A stretch of 5,761 nt of DNA from Bacteroidaceae bacterium (GTDB lineage Bacteria > Bacteroidota > Bacteroidia > Bacteroidales > Bacteroidaceae), in the NCBI GenBank assembly GCA_017557475.1, contig JAFYYO010000249.1:1-5761 (forward strand), written 5' to 3'. The position numbers were made by a program, and so were the translations under genes. Position 1 is the first letter of the stretch, and every line of letters starts with the position of its first letter. Under the pieces are notes generated by a model that did no database searches, had not been told where the DNA came from, and saw only the letters and a list, made by a program, of their open reading frames with translations. Of the stretch, positions 1 through 5,149 are shown piece after piece.

Positions 1-441
1 GAGGCCGGCTATGGCCCCAACTTTGAAAAGGCCTATAATTGGGTGAAAGCCACAGACAAGACCCGTCCCTGCCAATTTGAGCAGGCCGGACAGAATGGTA
101 AGACTGATATCTTCTGTCCTATGTACTACGGCTATGAAGGTTGCGAGGCCTACTCTAAAGGCAACAATCCACGCCCTCTCATCCAGTGTGAATATGCCCA
201 CGCCATGGGCAACTCGATGGGTGGATTCAAGGAGTACTGGGATTTGGTGCGCAAGTATCCCAAGTATCAGGGTGGCTATATCTGGGACTTCGTCGATCAG
301 GGCCTGCGCGACAAGAGTTCGATCACTGGCAAGGAGATCTTCACCTTTGGTGGCGACTACGGCCGCTATCCCGCTTCCGACTACAATTTCAACTGCAACG
401 GTATCATCGCCCCCGACCGTCGTCTGAATCCCCACGCCTAG
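1..441 (+). CDS. Catalytic-domain segment of beta-galactosidase ending at the amber codon
   Basis: This is what would be translated if TAG 439-441 acts as a stop: 146 codons in the window plus the unseen upstream part. It covers the second half of the GH2 TIM barrel, from the acid/base Glu (bases 1-3) through the nucleophile Glu (190-192), the IWDFVDQGL motif at 280-306 and the FGGDYGRYP segment near 346-372, which are typical of LacZ barrels. By alignment to E. coli numbering the product would end near residue 606, just after the barrel. It would lack the two C-terminal domains, one of which supplies an active-site Trp in LacZ. A truncated protein is therefore expected to be inactive alone, although both catalytic glutamates are present. 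Confidence 0.6.
   Translation, partial: EAGYGPNFEKAYNWVKATDKTRPCQFEQAGQNGKTDIFCPMYYGYEGCEAYSKGNNPRPLIQCEYAHAMGNSMGGFKEYWDLVRKYPKYQGGYIWDFVDQGLRDKSSITGKEIFTFGGDYGRYPASDYNFNCNGIIAPDRRLNPHA
439..441 (+). other. In-frame amber (TAG) codon interrupting lacZ
   Basis: The sequence CCC CAC GCC TAG GAG GTC CGC places TAG between a conserved NPHA and EVRYYYQ. One base change from TAC or TAT (Tyr) explains it. The stop sits inside the palindrome CCTAGG (437-442). The next base is G, and the known strong leaky context (TAG CAR YYA) is absent, so efficient readthrough without a suppressor tRNA is not indicated. Confidence 0.9.
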
Positions 442-465
442 GAGGTCCGCTATTACTATCAGAAT

Positions 466-1734
466 GTGTGGATCACAGATAAGGGTATCAAGGACGGTAA
501 GATAGAGATCTACAATGAGAACTTCTTCAAGACGCTCGACAATCTCAAGCTCGAGTGGTTCGTGGGTGGTGCTTCTGCCGGACACCATCACGACGGAGAC
601 CGACCAGAGGGTATGACCTTCGGACATGGTGGCACCTTCGCCGTCAATGGCATCGCACCCCAGGAGCGTAAGGTCGTGACCATCGACGCCCTCAAACAGG
701 TTGCTGAGCGCGTGCTTGGTCATCATGGTGATCAGGAGATCTTCGCCATCTTCCAGTTCAAGCTGAAAGAGGCTGAGCCGCTGATGGAGAAAGGCCAGGT
801 GGTGGCGCGTCAGCAGTTTGTGCTGAATCCCTATCAGTTCCCCGAGATTAAGTCAGAAGAGGCTACAGTTCAGAAAGAGGAGGTTGAGAGCTACGTGAAG
901 CTCGAGGCTGGCGGTACCACGCTCACCTTTGGCAAGCGTCGTGGCTGGATTGACTATCTTGATGTCGACGGCGTTCCGATGCTTCTGGATCACGAGTCGA
1001 TCACGCCCGAGTTTTGGCGCGCACCTACCGACAACGACTACGGTGCAGGTCTCCAGAACCGCTTTGCCGTATGGAAGAATCCGCAGATGCGACTGAAGGA
1101 GTTTGAGGTCGACGACAATGAGGTGGAGGCCACCTACGAGATGCCCGACGTGAAGGCTACCCTCAAGATGACCTATACCCTGACGGCCGATGGCGAGGTG
1201 ATCGTCCGTGAACAGCTGAAGGCCGACAAGGAGGCCAAGATCAGTCAGCTGTTCCGCTATGGCATGCAGCTCCAGATGCCAAAGGCCTACAACAAGGTGC
1301 AGTATTATGGTCGTGGCCCCGTGGAGAACTATTGCGACCGTAACAGCAGCGAGTTTATCGGTGTCTATGATAATAAGGTGGCCGATGAGTATTACAGCTA
1401 CGTCCGTCCGCAGGAGTCGGGCAACCATACCGATATCCGTTGGTTCCGCGTGATCGACGCCAACGGCAAGGGCCTCGAGTTCTACGGCAACGCCCCGATG
1501 GAGTGCAGCGCACTCAACTATCTGGTGGCCGACCTCGACGACGGTCCTCGCAAGGAGAAGACGCCCGGACACCACTCTGGCGACCTCATCGAGCGTCCGC
1601 TGACGCAGATTCATATCCAGCAGAAACAGATGGGCTTGGGGTGTGTGAACTCATGGGGTGCCTGGCCCCGCGAGGAGTATCGCGTGCCTTATCAAGACTA
1701 TGACTTTACCTTCGTCATTAAGCCGCTGAAGTAA
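466..1734 (+). CDS. C-terminal segment of beta-galactosidase (linker domain plus beta-galactosidase small-chain domain) downstream of the amber codon
   Basis: The frame after the amber codon stays open for 430 codons. The first start codon in it is GTG at 466-468, giving 422 residues. It holds the immunoglobulin-like domain 4 (to about base 870), then the large beta-sandwich domain 5, recognisable by FWRAPTDND at 1012-1038, YYGRGPVENY near 1300-1330 and NSWGAW at 1648-1665. The Trp at 1654-1656 sits where LacZ has its substrate-contacting Trp999. An AGGAGGT sequence at 440-446 overlaps the stop, but it is 19 bases from the GTG, which is too far for normal initiation. Those bases also simply encode the conserved Glu-Val. 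Independent translation is possible but weakly supported; this is more likely the distal part of a broken or read-through gene. Confidence 0.4.
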   Translation: MWITDKGIKDGKIEIYNENFFKTLDNLKLEWFVGGASAGHHHDGDRPEGMTFGHGGTFAVNGIAPQERKVVTIDALKQVAERVLGHHGDQEIFAIFQFKLKEAEPLMEKGQVVARQQFVLNPYQFPEIKSEEATVQKEEVESYVKLEAGGTTLTFGKRRGWIDYLDVDGVPMLLDHESITPEFWRAPTDNDYGAGLQNRFAVWKNPQMRLKEFEVDDNEVEATYEMPDVKATLKMTYTLTADGEVIVREQLKADKEAKISQLFRYGMQLQMPKAYNKVQYYGRGPVENYCDRNSSEFIGVYDNKVADEYYSYVRPQESGNHTDIRWFRVIDANGKGLEFYGNAPMECSALNYLVADLDDGPRKEKTPGHHSGDLIERPLTQIHIQQKQMGLGCVNSWGAWPREEYRVPYQDYDFTFVIKPLK

Positions 1735-1750
1735 GAAGCAATTGTTTGTC

Positions 1751-1799
1751 AAAATCAACCGTCTTGTTGCAAAATGATAGCGCAGGACGGTTGATTTTT
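1751..1799 (+). terminator. Rho-independent terminator after lacZ
   Basis: The arms 1751-1763 (AAAATCAACCGTC) and 1786-1798 (GACGGTTGATTTT) are perfect 13-bp complements. The stem can extend inward by four more pairs, two of them G-U. The right arm ends in a run of five T. The matching A run on the left arm means the element could also stop transcription coming from the other side. It begins 16 bases after the lacZ stop codon. Confidence 0.85.
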
Positions 1800-1852
1800 G
1801 TCAAAAAGCACAATAAATAATCGTTTTTTATACTTTTTTATGTAGCAAACTG

Positions 1853-1883
1853 TTGGCACATATCTTTTTAATTACTATCTTTG
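1853..1883 (+). promoter_or_regulatory. Bacteroidota-type promoter for the small exported protein gene
   Basis: A -7 element TATCTTTG at 1876-1883 matches TAnnTTTG. A -33-like TTGG lies at 1853-1856, leaving about 20 bases between the elements, which suits the primary sigma factor of this phylum. The start site would be near 1890. That makes the in-frame ATG at 1893 almost leaderless and favours a start further down. Confidence 0.75.
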
Positions 1884-1925
1884 CACCCGAAAATGATTAA
1901 TAATTTGTTGAGAGAGATGAAAGAT

Positions 1926-2387
1926 ATGAAGAAATTAGTACTTGCAGGAATGCTGTTCTTGGTGGGTACACTGACGCTGAATGCTACAGAGAATGCCGCT
2001 GATAAGGAGGCGGTAGACACAACCTATATCAAGTTGGACGAGAACCGTGAGCCCATCAACCATGTGAATCTGACGAAGGAAGAGTTGGAGGAAAAGGTCG
2101 GTGAGTTGGAGACGATTCTTGAGACAGAGAATTTCCAGTTGTATGCTTCTGGCGATTATACCTACAAGATCGTGAATGGCATCGTGACCTCGATGGCCAT
2201 CCAGATTCCCGACGACAACAACGACAAGGTGGTCTACAACCAGATCCTGAATGCGCTGGCCAAGAGCAACTCGATTAAGGACACCCACAACACGGGCGGT
2301 AATTATTATCTCTATGCCAACTTCCAGATTCAGTTCGATGATTTTGAGGGCTATGAGAAATTAACGTTTTCGGCTTTAGAAGAATAG
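1926..2387 (+). CDS. Small exported protein of unknown function
   Basis: I do not recognise this 153-residue protein. It begins with a clear signal peptide: MKK, then a hydrophobic core to about residue 18, and a likely signal peptidase I site after LNA at residue 20. There is no lipobox Cys, and the protein has no Cys at all, so a soluble periplasmic or secreted protein is expected. The mature part is acidic. Residues 48-66 (NLTKEELEEKVGELETILE) look like an amphipathic helix. The rest, rich in Tyr, Asn and hydrophobic alternation, looks like beta strands. ATG 1926 is chosen because a purine-rich GAGAGAG (1910-1916) lies 9 bases upstream and the signal peptide is then canonical. ATG 1917 and ATG 1893 are in frame but fit the spacing or promoter less well. 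It has its own promoter and terminator, so it is probably a single-gene transcript. It stops at TAG with an in-frame TAA four codons later. Confidence 0.85.
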   Translation: MKKLVLAGMLFLVGTLTLNATENAADKEAVDTTYIKLDENREPINHVNLTKEELEEKVGELETILETENFQLYASGDYTYKIVNGIVTSMAIQIPDDNNDKVVYNQILNALAKSNSIKDTHNTGGNYYLYANFQIQFDDFEGYEKLTFSALEE

Positions 2388-2416
2388 TCTGAACAAAAAT
2401 AAGAGTTAATACGTTG

Positions 2417-2444
2417 GCCTCGCTCTCCAGAGTGAGGCTTTTTT
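2417..2444 (+). terminator. Rho-independent terminator after the small exported protein gene
   Basis: The arms GCCTCGCTC (2417-2425) and GAGTGAGGC (2430-2438) pair over 9 bp with one G-U, closing a TCCA tetraloop. Six T follow at 2439-2444. This is a textbook intrinsic terminator 30 bases after the stop codon. Confidence 0.93.
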
Positions 2445-2497
2445 GTGCTATATGGCGAGGATGGGGTGCTTTTATAGTTAAAATATAGCACACAAAA
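2439..2497. repeat. Inverted repeat overlapping the terminator T-tract
   Basis: Bases 2439-2453 (T-tract then GTGCTATAT) and 2483-2497 (ATATAGCAC then ACAAAA) are complementary over 15 bp with one mismatch (2443 against 2493), and they enclose 29 bases. The arms share the T-tract with the preceding terminator. It could be a second, AT-rich stem in the same RNA, a terminator-like element on the other strand, or a protein site. Confidence 0.55.
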
Positions 2498-2510
2498 ACT
2501 TATTATTCCG

Positions 2511-2568
2511 TTAAGTTTCTTAAAAATGCATCAAATAATTAACAAAACGCATTAAGAATTTTAAGAAA
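2511..2568. promoter_or_regulatory. TTAAG repeat cluster upstream of rprX, candidate operator
   Basis: TTAAG occurs at 2511-2515, inverted at 2519-2523 (together TTAAG-TTT-CTTAA), and directly repeated at 2552-2556 and 2561-2565, 9 bases apart. A perfect 10-bp inverted repeat pairs TTTCTTAAAA (2516-2525) with TTTTAAGAAA (2559-2568), 43 bases apart. The cluster covers where the -33 element should be. OmpR-family regulators bind direct repeats with about one-turn spacing, so control by RprY or another regulator is plausible, but AT-richness alone makes some of these repeats likely. Confidence 0.4.
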
Positions 2569-2573
2569 TCGGT

Positions 2574-2581
2574 TAACTTTG
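2574..2581 (+). promoter_or_regulatory. -7 promoter element for the rprX operon
   Basis: TAACTTTG matches TAnnTTTG and predicts a start near 2588, giving a leader of about 14 bases before the ATG at 2602. No good TTTG/TTG -33 element lies 19-21 bases upstream, where TTAAG repeats occur instead. The promoter may therefore be weak without an activator. Confidence 0.65.
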
Positions 2582-2601
2582 CACTTGCAATTGAAAAGAA
2601 A

Positions 2602-4164
2602 ATGAAGAAAAGTACGATTTGGATTATAGCAACGATCATGGGCCTCTCGTTTCTAGGCCTTCTGTTCTTGCAGCTCTCCTACATCGAGCAGATGGCAAAG
2701 ATGAAGAAGGAGCAGTTCGACGAATCGGTCTACCGCAGCCTCTACCAGGCCTCGCGCAATCTGGAGATGAACGAGACACGGCGCTATCTGGAAAAGGATG
2801 TCAAGGAGACAGAGCGTCGTGCTGTTACGCAGGACACCATGACGGTCGACGGCCTGAATGGTACCGTAAAGCAGTCACACGAGTTTTCCGTCTCTGCCGA
2901 CGACGGGACAGCCTATTATAGTTTCGAGGCGAAGACCTTTGCCGTCAAGCCAGCCAGTGTGCCTAAGGCCATGATCATGCGCACCGATAAGAGCAGTCTC
3001 ATCGAGGCCTCGAAGTCGTTACAGGAGATTGTCCGCAACCGTTATGTCTATCAGAAGGCCCTGCTCGACGAGGTGGTCTATAACATCCTCTATACTGCCT
3101 CCGACAAGCCCTTGAAGGAGCGTATCAACTTCCGTCTGCTCGACCGCGACATCAAGGTTGAACTGCTCAACAACGGCATCAACATCCCGTATCACTTCAC
3201 CGTTGAGACGAGCGACGGCCGCGAGGTATACCGCTGTCCCGACTTCACCGACGAGGGTAGGGAGCATGTCTATACCCAGGATCTCTTCCACAACGACCCC
3301 TCACCGAAGATGGGCGTGGTGAAGATCCATTTCCCCGACATGAACTCCTATATCTTCTCCAGCGTGCGGTTCATGATCCCCTCGATGATTTTCACCATCG
3401 TGCTGCTCATCACCTTCGTGTTCACGATTGTCGTCATCTTCCGTCAGAAGCGCTATTCCGAGATCAAGAACGACTTCATCAACAACATGACGCACGAGCT
3501 GAAAACCCCGATATCGAGTATCTCTCTGGCAGCGCAGATGCTCAACGATGAGAGTGTCGACAAGACCCCGTCTATGCTCAAGCACCTTGGCGGGATTATC
3601 AACGACGAGTCCAAACGCCTCCGCTTCCTCGTGGAGAAAGTGCTGCAGATGTCGATGTTCGACCGTAAGACGGCCTCGTTCAAGAAGAAGGAACTCGATC
3701 TTAACGAACTCCTTGAAAATATCGCGACCACCTTCTCCCTGCGTGTGGAGCATACGGGCGGTAAGATCTATACCGAGATAGAGGCGGTCGACTCGGCCAT
3801 CTACGTCGATGAGGTGCACTTCCAGAATGCCATCACCAACCTGATGGACAACGCTGTGAAATACCGTAAGCCCGACGAGCCCCTCGACCTCTATATCCGT
3901 ACCTGGAACGAGAAGGACCGTCTCTGCTTCAGCATCCGCGACACCGGTCTGGGCATCAAGAAGGAGAACGTGAAGAAGATCTTCGACAAGTTCTACCGCG
4001 TGCATACCGGCAACGTGCACGATGTCAAGGGCTTCGGTCTCGGTCTGGCCTACGTCAAGAAGATCATCAACCTCCACGAAGGCGAGATCAAGTGCGAGAG
4101 CGAACTCGGCAAGGGCACGACGTTTACCATCACCCTTCCCATCCTACGAGAAGATACGAATTAA
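2602..4164 (+). CDS. rprX: RprX-like membrane sensor histidine kinase
   Basis: This 520-residue kinase should sense an envelope signal and pass phosphate to the regulator encoded next to it. Membrane helix 1 is about residues 5-27, followed by a periplasmic region of about 230 residues and helix 2 at about 257-280. The H box has the phosphorylated His298 in MTHELKTP. The ATP-binding domain shows the N box (Asn417 in LMDNAVKY), G1 (DTGLGI, 447-452), F box (FDKFYRV, 461-467) and G2 (GFGLGL, 477-482). All catalytic boxes look intact. Only about 10 residues separate helix 2 from the H box, so there is no HAMP domain. The N-terminus (MKKSTIWI, then SYIEQM and EQFDESV) resembles Bacteroides RprX as I recall it; the symbol rests on that and on the adjacent rprY. 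Start ATG 2602 follows an A-rich stretch and a -7 element, as is normal in Bacteroidota. Confidence 0.93.
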   Translation: MKKSTIWIIATIMGLSFLGLLFLQLSYIEQMAKMKKEQFDESVYRSLYQASRNLEMNETRRYLEKDVKETERRAVTQDTMTVDGLNGTVKQSHEFSVSADDGTAYYSFEAKTFAVKPASVPKAMIMRTDKSSLIEASKSLQEIVRNRYVYQKALLDEVVYNILYTASDKPLKERINFRLLDRDIKVELLNNGINIPYHFTVETSDGREVYRCPDFTDEGREHVYTQDLFHNDPSPKMGVVKIHFPDMNSYIFSSVRFMIPSMIFTIVLLITFVFTIVVIFRQKRYSEIKNDFINNMTHELKTPISSISLAAQMLNDESVDKTPSMLKHLGGIINDESKRLRFLVEKVLQMSMFDRKTASFKKKELDLNELLENIATTFSLRVEHTGGKIYTEIEAVDSAIYVDEVHFQNAITNLMDNAVKYRKPDEPLDLYIRTWNEKDRLCFSIRDTGLGIKKENVKKIFDKFYRVHTGNVHDVKGFGLGLAYVKKIINLHEGEIKCESELGKGTTFTITLPILREDTN

Positions 4165-4175
4165 ACAATATTGTT
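4164..4175. repeat. 12-bp perfect palindrome between rprX and rprY
   Basis: AACAATATTGTT is self-complementary and overlaps the last base of the rprX stop codon. With one mismatched pair the symmetry extends to 4161-4178. It fills much of the 32-base gap before rprY. There is no T-tract or GC stem, so it is not a terminator; an operator or RNA-processing site is possible, as is chance in AT-rich DNA. Confidence 0.45.
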
Positions 4176-4196
4176 AAACTATAAAAGATTAAGATT

Positions 4197-4895
4197 ATGG
4201 ACGAGAAATTGAAGATTTTACTTTGCGAGGACGATGAGAACCTCGGCATGTTGCTCCGTGAGTATTTGCAGGCTAAGGGCTTCACAACCGAGCTCTGCGC
4301 CGATGGTGAGCTGGGCTACAAGGCCTTCCTGAAGACCAAGTTCGACATCTGTGTGCTCGATGTGATGATGCCCAAGAAGGACGGCTTCACGCTGGCTAAG
4401 GAAATCCGTAATTCCAATCAGGACATCCCCATTATCTTCCTCACCGCCAAGACGCTGAAGGAAGATATCCTCGAGGGCTTTAAGATCGGTGCCGACGACT
4501 ATATCACCAAGCCCTTCTCCATGGAGGAGCTCGTGTTCCGTATTGAGGCCATCATCCGCCGCACCAAGGGTAAGAAGAACAAGGAGAGCACCGTCTACCG
4601 CATCGGCCAGTTCACCTTCGATACCCAGAAGCAGCTGCTCTGCCTGGGTAACGAACAGCGCAAGCTCACCACCAAGGAGAACGAACTGCTGGCCCTGCTC
4701 TGCAGCCATGCCAACGAGATCCTGCAGCGCGACTTCGCCCTGAAGACCATCTGGATCGACGACAACTACTTCAATGCCCGCTCGATGGATGTCTACATCA
4801 CCAAGCTGCGCAAGCATCTGAAGGACGATCCTCAGATCGAGATTATCAACATCCACGGTAAGGGTTACAAACTCATTACGCCCGAAGACGAATGA
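4197..4895 (+). CDS. rprY: RprY-like OmpR-family response regulator
   Basis: The 232-residue protein has a receiver domain (about 6-118) and a winged-helix DNA-binding domain (about 133-228). The receiver has the acidic cluster Glu11-Asp12-Asp13, the phospho-acceptor Asp55 in VLDVMMPKKDG, Thr83 and Lys105 (TKPF), so it should be phosphorylated normally. The C-terminal domain ends with the recognition-helix segment RSMDVYITKLRKHL and the wing motif HGKGYKL typical of OmpR/PhoB proteins. The sequence closely resembles Bacteroides RprY from memory, including MDEKLKILLCEDDENLG at the start. It lies 32 bases after rprX, with no promoter or terminator visible between, so the two are very likely co-transcribed. 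Its TGA overlaps the ATG of the next small gene. The target genes cannot be read from this window. Confidence 0.95.
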   Translation: MDEKLKILLCEDDENLGMLLREYLQAKGFTTELCADGELGYKAFLKTKFDICVLDVMMPKKDGFTLAKEIRNSNQDIPIIFLTAKTLKEDILEGFKIGADDYITKPFSMEELVFRIEAIIRRTKGKKNKESTVYRIGQFTFDTQKQLLCLGNEQRKLTTKENELLALLCSHANEILQRDFALKTIWIDDNYFNARSMDVYITKLRKHLKDDPQIEIINIHGKGYKLITPEDE

Positions 4896-5065
4896 TTAAA
4901 AGGATAATAGGAGTGGCGCTGGTATTAGCCGGCGCCCTCTTTTTGATTGTGGCCTATCTGGCTGGTTGGACGTCCAGCAATCTGGTGCTGCTTTTGGGCC
5001 TGATAATCATCGTTATCGGTCTCATGCTGCATGTAAAATACGCAAAATCAGGCGAAAAGTATTAA
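4892..5065 (+). CDS. 57-residue two-helix membrane protein, translationally coupled to rprY
   Basis: ATG 4892 overlaps the rprY TGA (ATGA), the usual arrangement for translational coupling, and the frame runs to TAA at 5063-5065. The product has a short positive N-terminus (MIKR), a hydrophobic helix at about 4-25, a turn with GWTSSN (25-30), a second helix at about 31-47, and a polar tail ending AKSGEKY. Positive charges at both ends predict a hairpin with N- and C-termini in the cytoplasm and the turn in the periplasm. No separate ribosome site is seen. The even hydrophobic pattern, clean ends and overlap support a real gene despite its size. Function is unknown. Its place in a sensor-kinase operon suggests a role as a membrane accessory or feedback factor for RprX, which is inference from context only. 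Confidence 0.85.
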   Translation: MIKRIIGVALVLAGALFLIVAYLAGWTSSNLVLLLGLIIIVIGLMLHVKYAKSGEKY

Positions 5066-5079
5066 ATCTTGTTAAATCT
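5062..5079. repeat. Direct repeat TTAAATCT with 10-bp period upstream of rpsF
   Basis: TTAAATCT occurs at 5062-5069 and 5072-5079, exactly one helical turn apart, overlapping the stop codon of the small membrane protein gene. It lies about 60-77 bases upstream of the predicted rpsF start site. The arrangement fits a tandem site for an OmpR-family dimer such as RprY, though the two copies alone do not prove it. Confidence 0.45.
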
Positions 5080-5082
5080 CAC

Positions 5083-5110
5083 TTACCTCTTACCTCTTAC
5101 CTCTCACCTC
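5083..5110. repeat. 7-bp tandem repeat (TTACCTC, four units)
   Basis: Three perfect TTACCTC units (5083-5103) and a fourth with one change (TCACCTC, 5104-5110) lie head to tail between the small membrane gene and the rpsF promoter. The next three bases (TCA) begin a further unit. The strand is strongly biased, pyrimidine-rich on top. The last unit occupies the position of the -33 promoter element. Confidence 0.9.
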
Positions 5111-5124
5111 TCAAAAAATCTTTG

Positions 5125-5132
5125 TACCTTTG
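5125..5132 (+). promoter_or_regulatory. -7 promoter element for the rpsF operon
   Basis: TACCTTTG matches TAnnTTTG, with a second near-match AATCTTTG eight bases upstream at 5117-5124. The start would be near 5139, giving a leader of about 40 bases. No TTG-type -33 element is present at the expected distance, since heptamer repeats fill it. A strong ribosomal promoter without a -33 box is unexpected. Confidence 0.7.
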
Positions 5133-5137
5133 CACCC

Positions 5138-5149
5138 GCTTTTCGAAGC
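5138..5149 (+). promoter_or_regulatory. Small UUCG-loop hairpin at the 5' end of the rpsF leader
   Basis: GCTT (5138-5141) and AAGC (5146-5149) pair around a TTCG loop, exactly at the predicted transcript start. A four-pair stem is weak, but the position could protect the 5' end or form part of a ribosomal-protein autoregulatory site. The rest of the leader (5150-5178) is very AU-rich and unstructured. Confidence 0.3.

Larger units (their letters stand above)
1..1734 (+). pseudogene. lacZ: GH2 beta-galactosidase (LacZ type), 5'-truncated by window edge, with in-frame amber codon
   Basis: Frame +1 is open from base 1 to the TAA at 1732-1734 except for one TAG at 439-441, giving 577 codons. 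Family members hydrolyse terminal beta-D-galactosides such as lactose. The first codons read EAGYGPNF, so codon 1 matches the acid/base Glu (Glu461 in E. coli). The nucleophile lies in the CEYAHAMGNS motif, Glu at 190-192. Both halves align continuously with the C-terminal part of a protein of about 1,030-1,040 residues, so only the single stop breaks it. Around the stop the frame reads NPHA-stop-EVRYYYQ. Relatives usually have an aromatic residue or His there, so a Tyr codon (TAC or TAT) changed by one base is the simplest origin. No second lesion is visible in the 1,290 bases downstream, so the change is recent, a sequencing error, or tolerated by readthrough. Signal peptide and N-terminal domains are outside the window. 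Confidence 0.85.

Noticed and set aside
853..1614. 253-codon minus-strand open frame inside the lacZ C-terminal part
   Set aside because: The plus strand has clear GH2 motifs throughout; the antisense frame shows no domain pattern.
1751..1799. Inverted repeat as an insertion-sequence end
   Set aside because: There is no matching partner, transposase or target duplication. The stem with a T run fits a terminator.
1881..1925. Earlier starts (TTG 1881, ATG 1893, ATG 1917) for the small exported protein
   Set aside because: TTG 1881 lies inside the -7 element, ATG 1893 is almost at the transcript start, and ATG 1917 abuts the purine-rich site with no spacing.
2275..2493. 72-codon minus-strand frame over the end of the small protein gene and the terminator
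   Set aside because: It crosses a strong terminator and a coding end, has no promoter or start signal, and its composition looks random.
3301..4077. Long open frame on the minus strand inside rprX
   Set aside because: It is fully antisense to conserved kinase domains and has no recognisable motif or upstream signals. It is a by-product of GC-rich codon positions.
4218..4856. 212-codon minus-strand open frame inside rprY
   Set aside because: It is the antisense shadow of a well-conserved response regulator, low in complexity and rich in Leu, Val and Glu.
5083..5110. CRISPR-like array
   Set aside because: Units are 7 bp with no spacers, so it is a simple tandem repeat.
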